A DNA stretch of 64,000 nt, taken from contig NZ_PTIR01000010.1 of assembly GCF_002934455.1 (NCBI RefSeq), positions 124,001 to 188,000 of the forward strand. Reading direction: 5' to 3'. The translations under genes and the position numbers were made by a program. A model generated the notes under the pieces. The model had not been told where the DNA came from. It made no database searches and saw only the letters and a list, made by a program, of their open reading frames with translations. Position 1 is the stretch's first letter, and each line of letters begins with the position of its first letter. Below, piece by piece: positions 9,032-19,784 of this stretch. Source of the DNA: Trinickia symbiotica. GTDB lineage: Bacteria > Pseudomonadota > Gammaproteobacteria > Burkholderiales > Burkholderiaceae.

Positions 9032-9183
9032 TCCCGCACACCTGTATCAGCGACGCTCAGCGTGCTTCGAGCATCGACGCATCGCTGATGAAAGTCGGCG
9101 AACCCGGCGGAGGAGGCATTTAGCGCCACCAGCGTGCGAGCCCCGTTTGACAAGCCCCCCACCAACGCGTAAATTGCGGCCAC

Positions 9184-9503
9184 GCGTCGGGAGAGCGCGT
9201 CCGCGACGGATTTTTGTCCGCCTGCGACGCCGCCGAAGGGGCACACCCACAAACTCTCAGGCAAAAGGACCGACCGCGTCGAAACGCTCCGTATTGCTCG
9301 CGGCGTTTCGCACTCTGGAGAGCGGCAGTAGCCCGTCGGCCCAAATTGGTCGAGGCGGCCGATCGCAACCCACCGCGCAGGATGCGTGAAGGGATGCAAG
9401 GCCCGGGCAGGCTGCCCACCGAAGGGGCGCGCGTTCAATCGCGAACGAAAGAATCAGTGCGTTCGCGGCAGCGCAATCTCTCAGGTACCGAGGACAGAGG
9501 GGC
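9184..9503 (+). promoter_or_regulatory. Tandem glycine riboswitch
   Basis: Two aptamers lie in series before gcvT. Aptamer 1 (about 9184-9276) has GGGAGAG, then CCGCCGAAGGGGCAC (9230-9244), then ACTCTCAGGCAAAAGGACCG. Aptamer 2 (about 9312-9503) has TGGAGAG, CACCGAAGGGGCGCGCG (9417-9433) and ATCTCTCAGGTACCGAGGAC. These are the conserved cores of the glycine class. Aptamer 2 has an unusually long segment (about 95 bases) between its GGAGAG and CACCGAAGG cores. In this class glycine binding normally raises gcv expression. A hairpin-prone stretch and T6 (9563-9568) before gcvT could be the expression platform. Confidence 0.93.
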
Positions 9504-9600
9504 ATGCATGATTTGCCGCCGCCACCCCATCGGGTTGGCGCGCAGCGTGATCGGCATGGCCCTTTTTTGTTTTCGCGATACCGTAAGCGCCGAGGCCCCG

Positions 9601-10719
9601 ATGACCGATTTGAAACGCACCCCCCTTCACGCCACCCATCGCGCGCTCGGCGCACGCATGGTCGATTTCGGCGGCTGGGACATGCCCGTCAACTACGGCT
9701 CGCAGATCGAAGAACATCAGGCGGTACGCGGCGACGCGGGCATGTTCGACGTCTCGCACATGTGTGTCGTCGATTTCACCGGCCCTCGCGCCCGCCCGTT
9801 TTTCGAATTCGCGCTCGCCAACAACGTCGCCAAGCTGCAAACGCCTGGCCGCGCCCTTTATTCTTGTCTGCTCAATGATAACGGCGGCGTCATCGACGAT
9901 TTGATCGTCTATTACTTCGCCGACGATTTTTTCCGCGTCGTCGTCAACGCCGGCACGGCCGAGAAAGACATCGCCTGGTTCAATCGCCTCAACGCCGAAC
10001 GCGGCTTTGCGCTCACCATCACGCCGCGGCGCGATCTGGCGATCGTCGCGGTTCAAGGGCCGCATGCCCGCGCAAAGGTCTGGCAAGCCGTGCCGGCCGT
10101 GCAGCAGGCCACGGAGGCGCTCCAGCCTTTCAATGCCGCGCGCGTCTTCGCGACGCCATTCGGCGATCTGACGGTCGCGCGCACCGGCTACACGGGCGAG
10201 GACGGCTTCGAGGTCATCGTGCCCGCCGCGCAGGTCGAAGCGTTCTGGCAGGCGTTGCGCGAGCAAGGCGTGCGGCCGTGCGGCCTCGGCGCTCGCGATA
10301 CGCTGCGCCTCGAGGCGGGCATGAATCTATACGGGCAGGACATGGACGAATCGGTGTCGCCGCTCGACGCCGGGCTGGCGTGGACGGTCGATCTGTCGGC
10401 TCCGCGCGACTTCGTCGGCCGCCCGGCGCTCGAAGCGGCCGGCTCCCGGCGCGCGTTCGTCGGGCTCGTTTTGCGCAAGGAAAACGGCAAGGCGGGCGGC
10501 GTGCTGCGCGCGCATCAGAAGGTGCTGACGGCGGCCGGCGAGGGCGAGATCACGAGCGGCACGTTTTCGCCGACGATGCAGGAATCGATCGCGTTCGCGC
10601 GTGTGCCGAAGGAAGTGCAGCCGGGCGACACGGTGCAAGTTGAGATCCGCGACAAAACGTTCAACGCAAGCGTGGTAAAACTGCCGTTCGTGCGCAACGG
10701 CAAGGTGCTCGTCGCTTGA
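9601..10719 (+). CDS. gcvT: Glycine cleavage system T protein (aminomethyltransferase)
   Basis: 372 residues. It transfers the methylene group of glycine from the lipoyl arm of GcvH to tetrahydrofolate and releases ammonia. Family blocks are present: [20 protein letters not shown] near residue 22, MFDVSHM, the folate-binding [10 protein letters not shown] and [18 protein letters not shown]. The ATG at 9601 gives the family start [20 protein letters not shown]. The frame is open upstream through the riboswitch, but that is not coding. It is the first gene of gcvT-gcvH-gcvP. Confidence 0.97.
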   Translation: MTDLKRTPLHATHRALGARMVDFGGWDMPVNYGSQIEEHQAVRGDAGMFDVSHMCVVDFTGPRARPFFEFALANNVAKLQTPGRALYSCLLNDNGGVIDDLIVYYFADDFFRVVVNAGTAEKDIAWFNRLNAERGFALTITPRRDLAIVAVQGPHARAKVWQAVPAVQQATEALQPFNAARVFATPFGDLTVARTGYTGEDGFEVIVPAAQVEAFWQALREQGVRPCGLGARDTLRLEAGMNLYGQDMDESVSPLDAGLAWTVDLSAPRDFVGRPALEAAGSRRAFVGLVLRKENGKAGGVLRAHQKVLTAAGEGEITSGTFSPTMQESIAFARVPKEVQPGDTVQVEIRDKTFNASVVKLPFVRNGKVLVA

Positions 10720-10792
10720 GGGCCGGCGCCGCTCGACGCGCGCGTCAAGCGTTTGTTTTACGACGTATTTCTTCCATTCTCAGGAGCATCCG

Positions 10793-11173
10793 ATGAGCAA
10801 CGTTCCGGCCGATCTCAAGTACACCGACGAACACGAGTGGTTGCGCACCGAAGCCGACGGCACGCTGACGGTGGGCATTACCGATCACGCGCAAAGCACG
10901 CTCGGCGACATCGTCTTTCTCGAACTGCCGGAAGTCGGCAAGACGGTGACGGTCGGCGACGCGGTCGGCGTCGTGGAATCGGTGAAGGCCGCCTCCGATA
11001 TCTACTCGCCTGTCTCGGGTGAAATCGTCGAAGTCAACGAGTCGATTCTCGATACGCCCGATGCCGTCAACAACGACGCTTACGCGAGCTGGCTCTTCAA
11101 GATCAAGCTCGCTCCCGGCGCCTCGACCGAGAAGCTGCTCGACGCCGCCGCTTACTCGAAACTGATCGACTGA
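10793..11173 (+). CDS. gcvH: Glycine cleavage system H protein
   Basis: 126 residues. This is the mobile lipoyl carrier of the glycine cleavage complex. The lipoylated lysine is Lys65 in [17 protein letters not shown]. The N-terminal YTDEHEWLR and C-terminal [12 protein letters not shown] are typical. The start is supported by CAGGAG upstream of ATG 10793. It lies 73 bases after gcvT and is expected to be controlled by the same glycine riboswitch. Confidence 0.97.
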   Translation: MSNVPADLKYTDEHEWLRTEADGTLTVGITDHAQSTLGDIVFLELPEVGKTVTVGDAVGVVESVKAASDIYSPVSGEIVEVNESILDTPDAVNNDAYASWLFKIKLAPGASTEKLLDAAAYSKLID

Positions 11174-11220
11174 ATTTCCTTGTCACTGCCCGCGCGGCGC
11201 ATTGCCTTTTACGTCTCGTT

Positions 11221-11248
11221 CGTTTCCGTTTCGCGCTCGTCGGAAACG
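11221..11248 (+). other. Stem-loop between gcvH and gcvP
   Basis: CGTTTCCG (11221-11228) and CGGAAACG (11241-11248) form a perfect 8-bp stem with a 12-base loop, midway between gcvH and gcvP. There is no T-run after it. It may be an RNA-processing or stabilising element that sets the gcvH/gcvP ratio; that role is inference. Confidence 0.45.
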
Positions 11249-11295
11249 GCTCCTCGAAAAGGCTGCCGCGCGCACTAAGCTAGAACCCTGCCAAC

Positions 11296-14271
11296 ATGAA
11301 GCTCGAACACCCGGATCGCCTGATGAATCGCACCCCCGTTTCGCTTGCCGCGCTCGAAGTGCATGACGCCTTCGCCGAGCGGCACATCGGCCCGGACGCT
11401 GTCGATCAGCAGAAGATGCTGGACGCGCTCGGATTCGCGTCGCGGGCCGCGCTCGTCGATGCGGTCATTCCGCCGGCGATCCGCCGCACCGAGCCGCTGC
11501 CGCTCGGCCCGTTCGCCGAGCCCAAGAGCGAGGCCGAGGCGCTCGCGGCGCTGCGCGAGCTCGCGAGCAGGAATCACGTGTTTCGCTCCTATATTGGCCA
11601 GGGCTACTACAACACGCACACGCCAACGGTCATCTTGCGCAACGTGCTCGAGAATCCGGCGTGGTACACGGCCTATACGCCCTATCAGCCCGAAATCTCG
11701 CAAGGCCGCCTCGAGGCGCTGCTGAACTTCCAGCAGATGGTGACGGATCTGACGGGGCTCGCGATGGCGAATGCCTCGCTGCTCGACGAGGCGACGGCCG
11801 CCGCCGAGGCGATGACCCTGCTGCAGCGCGCGGGCAAGCCAAAGTCCAACGTTTTTTATGTCGCCGACGACGTGCTGCCGCAAACGATCGAGGTCGTGCG
11901 CACGCGTGCGCAGCCGGTCGGCATCGAGGTGCGGGTCGGCCCGGCGGACGCCGCGGCTCAATCGGATGCATTCGGCGTGCTCTTGCAATATCCGGGCGTA
12001 GACGGCCATGTGCGCGATTACCGTTCGCTCACCGAGCAGATCCATGCGGCCGGCGGGCACGTCGTCGTTGCAGCCGATTTGCTCGCCTTGACGCTCTTGA
12101 CGCCGCCGGCTGAGTGGGGCGCCGATGTGGCCGTCGGCAACTCACAGCGCTTCGGCGTGCCCGTCGGCTTCGGCGGACCGCACGCAGCCTATCTCGCCGT
12201 GCGCGACGAATTCAAGCGACAAATGCCGGGACGACTCGTCGGCGTGACCGTCGACGCGCAAGGCAACCCGGCCCTGCGCCTCGCGCTGCAAACACGCGAG
12301 CAGCATATCCGCCGCGAAAAGGCGACGTCGAACGTCTGCACGGCGCAGGCGCTGCTCGCCATCATGGCGAGCATGTATGCGGTCTATCATGGCCCGCACG
12401 GTCTCAAGGCGATCGCGCAGCGCGTGCACCGGATCGCCGCGCTCTTTGCCGCCGGCGTCAGGCAACTCGGTTATACGATCGTCAACGATACGTTCTTCGA
12501 TACGCTGACGATCGAAACGGGCGCGCGTACCGCGCTGGTCCATGAGGCGGCGCAGCGTTCGTGCATCAACCTGCGTCGCATCGGCGATTCGCGTGTCGGG
12601 GTATCGATCGACGAAACGACGACGCGTGCGGACCTCGCGGATCTGCTCACGGTGTTCGCGAACGCGGCCGGCGCGATCGACGTACCGCATATCGATGCGC
12701 TCGACGCGGCGCTTTTCCGTGCCTCGGCGGAGGGCAGCCAGGGCGGGCGGGCAGGCGAGGGCGAAGCGACGCCGCTGCCCGAAGCGCTTCTGCGCACGAG
12801 CGCTTACCTCACGCATCACGTCTTCAACCGGCATCATTCGGAGACCGAAATGTTGCGCTATCTGCGCAGCCTCGCGGACAAGGATCTGGCGCTCGACCGC
12901 TCGATGATCCCGCTCGGCTCGTGCACGATGAAGCTCAACGCGACTTCGGAGATGCTGCCTGTCACATGGCCCGAGTTCAGTCGGATTCATCCGTTCGCCC
13001 CGGCCGCGCAAACGGCCGGCTATCGCGAGATGATCGATCAGCTCGAGCAGATGCTCGTCGCCGCGACCGGCTACGCGGCGGTTTCACTGCAACCGAATGC
13101 GGGCTCGCAAGGCGAATATGCAGGACTGCTGATCATTCGCGCCTATCACGATTCGCGCGGCGAAGGTCACCGCGACGTCTGCCTGATCCCCGCTTCGGCG
13201 CACGGCACGAACCCGGCGTCGGCGCATATGGCCGGCATGAAGGTCGTCGTCGTGGCATGCGATGAAGAAGGCAATGTCGATATCGACGATCTGAAAGCGA
13301 AGGCCGCCGAGCATGCGGCCCAGCTTGCGGCGATCATGATCACGTATCCCTCGACGCACGGGGTGTTCGAGCAGAACGTACGCGAAATTTGCGAAATCGT
13401 TCATGCCCATGGCGGACAGGTTTACGTCGACGGCGCGAACATGAACGCGATGGTCGGTCTGACGGCCCCGGGGCAATTCGGCGGCGATGTCTCGCACCTC
13501 AATCTGCACAAGACGTTCTGCATTCCGCATGGCGGCGGCGGCCCGGGCGTCGGTCCGGTAGCGGTAGGCCCGCACCTCGCGCAATTCCTGCCGAATCAGA
13601 CGTCCACCGGCTATCGCCGCTCGGAAAGCGGCATCGGAGCGGTGTCGGCGGCGCCTTACGGATCCGCGTCGATTCTGCCGATCTCGTGGATGTACATCGC
13701 GATGATGGGCGCCAAGAACCTGACGGCGGCGACCGAGGTGGCCATCCTCAACGCGAATTACGTCGCGAAGAAGCTGAGCCCCTACTACCCCGTGCTGTAC
13801 TCGGGTGCAGGCGGCCTCGTCGCCCACGAATGCATTCTCGATTTGCGCGCGATCAAGGACACCAGCGGCATTACGGTCGACGACGTGGCGAAGCGCCTCG
13901 CCGATTTCGGCTTTCATGCGCCGACGATGAGCTTCCCGGTGCCGGGCACGCTGATGGTGGAGCCGACCGAGTCCGAATCGAAGGAGGAACTCGATCGCTT
14001 CATCGAAGCGATGATCGCGATCCGCGAGGAGATCCGCGCCGTCGAACAGGGCCGCGCCGATCGCGAGGACAATCCGCTCAAGCATGCGCCGCATACGGCG
14101 GCCGCCGTAACGGCGAACGAATGGAAGCATGCGTATTCGCGCGAAACGGCGGCTTACCCCCTGCCGTCGCTCGTCGCGAAGAAATACTGGCCGCCGGTCG
14201 GCCGCGCGGACAACGCTTATGGCGACCGCAATCTCTTCTGCTCGTGCGTGCCCGTTGCCGATTACGCCTGA
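11296..14271 (+). CDS. gcvP: Glycine dehydrogenase (decarboxylating), P protein
   Basis: 991 residues, the homodimer-type single-chain P protein (E. coli 957). It decarboxylates glycine with PLP and loads the aminomethyl group on GcvH. The PLP lysine is Lys739 in [28 protein letters not shown] near the N-terminus and [16 protein letters not shown] are family hallmarks. The start at ATG 11296 ([14 protein letters not shown]) is the form I recall from Burkholderia; ATG 11325 is an alternative. It ends the gcv operon. Confidence 0.96.
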   Translation: MKLEHPDRLMNRTPVSLAALEVHDAFAERHIGPDAVDQQKMLDALGFASRAALVDAVIPPAIRRTEPLPLGPFAEPKSEAEALAALRELASRNHVFRSYIGQGYYNTHTPTVILRNVLENPAWYTAYTPYQPEISQGRLEALLNFQQMVTDLTGLAMANASLLDEATAAAEAMTLLQRAGKPKSNVFYVADDVLPQTIEVVRTRAQPVGIEVRVGPADAAAQSDAFGVLLQYPGVDGHVRDYRSLTEQIHAAGGHVVVAADLLALTLLTPPAEWGADVAVGNSQRFGVPVGFGGPHAAYLAVRDEFKRQMPGRLVGVTVDAQGNPALRLALQTREQHIRREKATSNVCTAQALLAIMASMYAVYHGPHGLKAIAQRVHRIAALFAAGVRQLGYTIVNDTFFDTLTIETGARTALVHEAAQRSCINLRRIGDSRVGVSIDETTTRADLADLLTVFANAAGAIDVPHIDALDAALFRASAEGSQGGRAGEGEATPLPEALLRTSAYLTHHVFNRHHSETEMLRYLRSLADKDLALDRSMIPLGSCTMKLNATSEMLPVTWPEFSRIHPFAPAAQTAGYREMIDQLEQMLVAATGYAAVSLQPNAGSQGEYAGLLIIRAYHDSRGEGHRDVCLIPASAHGTNPASAHMAGMKVVVVACDEEGNVDIDDLKAKAAEHAAQLAAIMITYPSTHGVFEQNVREICEIVHAHGGQVYVDGANMNAMVGLTAPGQFGGDVSHLNLHKTFCIPHGGGGPGVGPVAVGPHLAQFLPNQTSTGYRRSESGIGAVSAAPYGSASILPISWMYIAMMGAKNLTAATEVAILNANYVAKKLSPYYPVLYSGAGGLVAHECILDLRAIKDTSGITVDDVAKRLADFGFHAPTMSFPVPGTLMVEPTESESKEELDRFIEAMIAIREEIRAVEQGRADREDNPLKHAPHTAAAVTANEWKHAYSRETAAYPLPSLVAKKYWPPVGRADNAYGDRNLFCSCVPVADYA

Positions 14272-14419
14272 CGGTTTTGCCGGGTGTCTGTCGTCCGCCG
14301 CGCCCCGGTCACTTCGCGCGAACCGGGCGCATTGGCCGGATGCTGCTTTTTTATGCGTTACGCGCCCCCAATACCGGCTAACATCTGTCACCGCGATGAA
14401 GCTAGAGAAGGAGCGACGC

Positions 14420-15568
14420 ATGGTGCGACAGGTGCCGACGACGACGCGTAGGGTGGGCAAACCCGGCGAGCCGGCCCGATGGGAATCGAGCAAACGCGGA
14501 TCGATCTGGCTCTGGTTTCTGGCTTGCGTGGCCGCCGCGGCGCCGGCCGGCGCGGCGCGCGCGGCGATGAACTTCTGCGCGGCGCCGGCGTTGCAGACGA
14601 GCGAACGGGCGAACGCGGCACCCGCCGTCGCAACGCTGATGAAGCGCGTCGCGACGCGGCTCAACGACGCGCCGAAACCGCTCGCGCGATTGCACACGGA
14701 AGGCACGCTGCCGCATGAAGGCATCTCCGACGAAAGCGTCGAAGCCGAGCAAGACCTCGACCTGATGCGCGACGCGGCCCTCGTCTGGCGCGCGACGGGC
14801 GACGAGCGTTACCTGAGGCTCGTCGATCGTTTCCTGAGCGCATGGGCTACCACATATCGCCCGAGCTACGACCCGATCGACGAAACGCATTTCGGCGCGA
14901 TGATCCTTGCGTACGATTTGACGGCGAGCGCATTGCCCGTCAAGACGCGCAACACCACCGGCGCATTCATCGCGGCGCTCGCGAACGGCTATGTCGCACG
15001 AATCGATGCGCAGCCACGTCCTCTTTCCGACACGTACCGCAACAACTGGGAGAGTCATCGCGTCAAGCTCGTGGCGATGGCGGCCTTCACGCTCGACGAT
15101 CGCAAGCTCATCAACGCCGCTCAGCGTCTCTTCGTCGAGCAGATCACGAACAACGTCTCATCCGATGGAACGACGTTCGATTTTACCGAACGCGATGCGC
15201 TTCACTACGTCGCCTACGATCTCGAACCGCTCGTGTACGCCGCCTTGGCCGCGCGCCGACACAGCCGCAATTGGCTGGTCGAGCGAGGCAAGAACGGCGC
15301 TTCGCTCGCGCTGGCACTGAATTGGCTCGTGCCTTATGCGCTCGGCGAGAAGACGCACGAGGAATTCGTCGGCTCGCGCGTTCCGTTCGACGCCAAGCGG
15401 CGCGAAGCCGGCGTGCCGGGTTTTTCGGGGCAATGGGACCCGAAGGACGCGGCTGAGCTCTTTCATCTCGCGGCGCGGTTGTCAGGACGCTACGCGCCCG
15501 TTGCGCAGCGCTTACAGCCGCAGCCTCCGGCGTGGCTCGCCGTCTGCTTGCCGTTGGCGGCGCGCTGA
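14420..15568 (+). CDS. Exported alginate-lyase-family protein
   Basis: About 382 residues. A hydrophobic segment (SIWLWFLACVAAAAPAG) near residue 30 looks like a signal peptide ending around ARA. The body is an alpha/alpha-toroid like PF05426 alginate lyases: EGISDESVEAEQDLDLMRDA, FGAMILAYDLTAS and RNNWESHRVKLVAMAAFTL, with the Asn-Asn-Trp and His typical of the catalytic face. I chose ATG 14420 because AAGGAG lies 6 bases upstream; ATG 14396 would place that site inside the gene. It may act on a uronic-acid polymer, or be a structural relative without lyase activity. No other polysaccharide gene is adjacent. Confidence 0.7.
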   Translation: MVRQVPTTTRRVGKPGEPARWESSKRGSIWLWFLACVAAAAPAGAARAAMNFCAAPALQTSERANAAPAVATLMKRVATRLNDAPKPLARLHTEGTLPHEGISDESVEAEQDLDLMRDAALVWRATGDERYLRLVDRFLSAWATTYRPSYDPIDETHFGAMILAYDLTASALPVKTRNTTGAFIAALANGYVARIDAQPRPLSDTYRNNWESHRVKLVAMAAFTLDDRKLINAAQRLFVEQITNNVSSDGTTFDFTERDALHYVAYDLEPLVYAALAARRHSRNWLVERGKNGASLALALNWLVPYALGEKTHEEFVGSRVPFDAKRREAGVPGFSGQWDPKDAAELFHLAARLSGRYAPVAQRLQPQPPAWLAVCLPLAAR

Positions 15569-15607
15569 GCGAGCGTGGTTCGATGTTTCCGCCCTGAGCT
15601 TTGCGCC

Positions 15608-15647
15608 TTTGATTCTTTGATTCTTTGACTCTTTGACTCTTTGATTC
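15608..15647 (+). repeat. Five tandem 8-base units (TTTGAYTC) before sdaA
   Basis: Units TTTGATTC, TTTGATTC, TTTGACTC, TTTGACTC, TTTGATTC run without gaps and end 26 bases before the sdaA ATG. Copy-number change would alter promoter or leader spacing. The third and fourth units differ from the rest by one base, so the array is not perfectly homogeneous. Confidence 0.9.
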
Positions 15648-15673
15648 GAAACGGCAGTTTTCCGGAGCAGTAA

Positions 15674-17062
<1,389 letters not shown>

Positions 17063-17102
17063 AGACTCAAGCTACCCAAACCATTCAGGAGGTTGCCGCA
17101 TC

Positions 17103-18800
17103 ATGCCGAACGCCGCCGATACCGCCACCATGACGGGAGCGCGTCTCCTCGTCGATGCCTTGCTCACGCACGGCGCCGATCGTGTTTTTTGTGTGCCGGG
17201 CGAGAGCTTTCTGGCCGTACTCGATTCGCTCCACGACGTGAGCGAGCGCATCCAGACCATCGTCTGCCGCCATGAGGCGGCGGCGGCCAACATGGCCGAG
17301 GCGACGGGCAAGCTGACCGGCCGGCCCGGCATCGCGTTCGTGACGCGCGGCCCGGGTGCCACGCATGCCTCGATCGGCGTGCATACGGCGTTTCAGGATT
17401 CCACGCCGATGATTCTTTTCATCGGCCAATGCGCGCGCGACCATCTGGACCGGGAGGCGTTTCAGGAGATCGACTATCGCCGCATGTTCGGGCAGATGGC
17501 GAAATGGGTCGCGCAAATCGACGACGCGCGCCGCATTCCGGAATATCTCAGCCACGCGTTTCATACGGCTTGCTCAGGACGGCCGGGACCCGTCGTTCTC
17601 GCGCTGCCGGAAGACATGCTCTCGGACCCGTGCCCGGCCGTTCCGGCTGCGCCCAGATACCGGCGCGTGGCGGCAGCGCCGGCGCCCGCGCAGATCGACT
17701 CACTGCGAGAGCTGCTCGAAGCGGCAAAGAAGCCGATGGCGATCGTCGGCGGCAGCGGATGGAACGAGCAGGCATGCTCCGATTTGCGTGGTTTTGCCGA
17801 ACGGTGGCAGTTGCCTGTCGGCTGCGCGTTCCGCTATCAGGACACGCTCGACAACGACCATCCGAACTATGCGGGCGACGTGGGGCTCGGCATCAATCCC
17901 GCGCTCGGGAAACGGATCCGCGAGGCCGATCTGTTGTTGGTGATCGGGCCGCGTCTGGGCGAGGCGACCACCGGCGGTTACACCTTGCTCGATATCCCCA
18001 AGACGAAACAGACGCTTGTGCATGTCCATCAGGGTGCGGACGAGCTGGGGCGCGTCTATGCGGCCGACCTGCCGATCGTCTCGGGCATGCCCGAGTTCAC
18101 GGCCGCGCTGGCCGCGCTCGATCCGCGCGCGACGCCCGCCTGGGCGGGCAGCGCCGACGAGGCGCATCGCGAATACCTCGAATGGCGCCGTCCGCGACCG
18201 ATGCTCGGCGACGTTCAACTCGGCGAGATCATGGCGCAATTGCGCAAGCGGTTGCCGGCCGACGCGATCGTGACGAACGGCGCGGGCAACTATGCGATCT
18301 GGCTGCACCGCCACTTCGCCTATCGGCGGTTCAAAACGCAGCTCGCACCGACGAGCGGCGCGATGGGTTACGGCGTGCCCGCCGCGCTTGCGGCGAAAGT
18401 TTGCCACCCGGAGCGCATTGCCGTGGCCTTTGCCGGCGACGGCTGTTTCATGATGGCGGGGCAGGAGCTTGCAACGGCGATGCAGTACGGGCTCAATGCG
18501 ATTTTCATCGTCGTCAACAATGGGCACTACGGCACGATCCGCATGCACCAGGAGCGCCACTATCCGGGCAGGCCGCACGGCACGGGGCTGACGAACCCCG
18601 ATTTCGCGGCGTTCGCCCGTTCGTTCGGCGCGCATGGCGAGACGGTGGAGAGAACTGCCGACTTTTTGCCGGCATTCGAGCGCGCGATCGAAAGTGGGCT
18701 CCCCGCACTGATCGAGATTCGCGTGCCGCAGGAAGTCAGCACGCCCAATGCGACGCTCGAGCAGATTCGGGAGCAAGCGCGAGCGACGCGCGGGCAGTGA
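17103..18800 (+). CDS. ThDP-binding enzyme, acetolactate-synthase-like
   Basis: 565 residues with the three-domain ThDP fold. The activating glutamate is Glu58 (CRHEAAAANMAEATG). The ThDP/Mg motif starts AGDGCFMMAGQE at 444 and ends with NNGHYGTIR. The middle domain is of the FAD- or ADP-binding type but lacks strong PoxB or IlvB hallmarks. Unannotated members of this family often sit alone as 'thiamine pyrophosphate-binding protein'; the substrate cannot be read from sequence. ATG 17103 follows sdaA by 40 bases with AGGAGG upstream, so the two are probably co-transcribed. A role on pyruvate made by SdaA would fit, but that is a guess. Confidence 0.8.
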   Translation: MPNAADTATMTGARLLVDALLTHGADRVFCVPGESFLAVLDSLHDVSERIQTIVCRHEAAAANMAEATGKLTGRPGIAFVTRGPGATHASIGVHTAFQDSTPMILFIGQCARDHLDREAFQEIDYRRMFGQMAKWVAQIDDARRIPEYLSHAFHTACSGRPGPVVLALPEDMLSDPCPAVPAAPRYRRVAAAPAPAQIDSLRELLEAAKKPMAIVGGSGWNEQACSDLRGFAERWQLPVGCAFRYQDTLDNDHPNYAGDVGLGINPALGKRIREADLLLVIGPRLGEATTGGYTLLDIPKTKQTLVHVHQGADELGRVYAADLPIVSGMPEFTAALAALDPRATPAWAGSADEAHREYLEWRRPRPMLGDVQLGEIMAQLRKRLPADAIVTNGAGNYAIWLHRHFAYRRFKTQLAPTSGAMGYGVPAALAAKVCHPERIAVAFAGDGCFMMAGQELATAMQYGLNAIFIVVNNGHYGTIRMHQERHYPGRPHGTGLTNPDFAAFARSFGAHGETVERTADFLPAFERAIESGLPALIEIRVPQEVSTPNATLEQIREQARATRGQ

Positions 18801-18899
18801 GAGCGGCTGATCTCCATCGCCCTCTGGAAGGTTCGTCGAGGAAATGCGTTGCTGCGCACTAAGCCGATCGTCATAGACAATCCTGAGATTCGAGGCGAA

Positions 18900-19301
18900 C
18901 TACCGAACCCAATTCTCCAAGGGCAGGTTAGGTACGCGGGCGAACTCATCGGTGTTGTCGGTTACGAGCACGGCATCGATCGCCAACGCGTGTGCGGCAA
19001 TCAACATATCGTTCGCGCCGATCAGCTTTCCACGCCGCTCTAGGTCTGCGCGCAGATGTCCGTAGTACCGATCTGCCTCGCCGTTGAGCGCCATGACCGT
19101 TAGGCTCGCCAGGAAAGTGTCGACGCGATCCGAGAGTGCCGGTGAGCCTTTCTTTTCAGCGCCAAAGCGTAACTCCGCGGCGACAACGATCGATGTGCAG
19201 AGGCGCTCGGGCGGCATTTCGCGGATGCGCGCGGCGCAGCTTCCGCGCGTATTGCGAATTGCGTCGGAGACGATGTTTGTATCGAGTAGGTAAAGGGTCA
19301 C
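18900..19301 (-). CDS. vapC: VapC-type PIN ribonuclease toxin
   Basis: 133 residues, a complete PIN fold. The acidic set is visible: Asp7 (LLDTNIVSD), Glu43 (VVAAELRFG), Asp98 (GANDMLIAAHAL) and Asp115/Asp118 (LVTDNTDEF). It resembles FitB/VapC members. The start is GTG at 19301, sharing its first base with the TAG stop of the antitoxin gene (TAGTG), a coupled arrangement. VapC proteins cleave tRNA or rRNA; the target here is unknown. It is convergent with the ThDP gene. Confidence 0.9.
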   Translation of the reverse strand: MTLYLLDTNIVSDAIRNTRGSCAARIREMPPERLCTSIVVAAELRFGAEKKGSPALSDRVDTFLASLTVMALNGEADRYYGHLRADLERRGKLIGANDMLIAAHALAIDAVLVTDNTDEFARVPNLPLENWVR

Positions 19302-19540
19302 TATAGGTCCACCGGTTCCGCGGGAAGGTCACCGATATCGGGGAAATCATCATCGAGCGGTTCCCACTGGGCCAGGAGCTCTCTCAGCGGAAGAGTCTTT
19401 ATCGGTTCGATGATGAGGCATGCACCTTCCTTCCTGATGATGACCTCATCACCGGGAAGTTCGAGTTCACGCGGAATGCGAATGGCTTGATTGCGCCCAT
19501 TGCGGAATATCCGGACATGCCGGCCTTCTAGTGTCGTCAC
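19301..19540 (-). CDS. vapB: VapB-type (AbrB/SpoVT fold) antitoxin
   Basis: 79 residues. The N-terminal swapped-hairpin DNA-binding fold is visible (VRIFRNGRNQAIRIPRELEL then GDEVIIRK). The C-terminal acidic, proline-rich tail would block the VapC site. Translation starts at GTG 19540 with AAGGAG 6 bases upstream. An inverted repeat at 19551-19576 covers the presumptive promoter, the usual autoregulatory site. Confidence 0.9.
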   Translation of the reverse strand: MTTLEGRHVRIFRNGRNQAIRIPRELELPGDEVIIRKEGACLIIEPIKTLPLRELLAQWEPLDDDFPDIGDLPAEPVDL

Positions 19541-19550
19541 GATAATCTCC

Positions 19551-19576
19551 TTGGCATATGCCTAAGCCTATGCCAA
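19551..19576 (-). promoter_or_regulatory. Inverted-repeat operator of vapBC
   Basis: TTGGCATA (19551-19558) and TATGCCAA (19569-19576) form a perfect 8-bp inverted repeat with a 10-base centre that includes TGCCTAAGCC. It is directly upstream of the vapB ribosome site, where VapBC complexes bind in related systems. Confidence 0.65.
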
Positions 19577-19784
19577 AATCGGCAGCGTTGCAACGCATAC
19601 TTGAGGCGCGGCCAGGCTAGCTCGCCCGGCTGTTCGTCAGCGCGGCGTTGCGTGCGGTACCGATGTTGATATCGGCGAGACGGTCGCCGGGCGGTGCATG
19701 GGCACCGAGCGGCTGATCGGTCGGCGACGATCGTCAATCGCCCGCGTATGCTCGCGACGACAGGCCGACCGGCACTGTAGACGA

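Noticed and set aside
9214-9600. N-terminal extension of GcvT
   Set aside because: The extension runs through the glycine riboswitch; family homology begins at the ATG at 9601.
14300-14353. Terminator behind gcvP
   Set aside because: A bulged stem (CGCCCCGGT / ACCGGGCG) exists, but the T-run is about 15-25 bases further on and not adjacent, so I do not call it.
13084-14724. 546-codon antisense frame over gcvP and the next gene
   Set aside because: Crosses two real genes, has no recognisable domain and biased composition typical of antisense frames.
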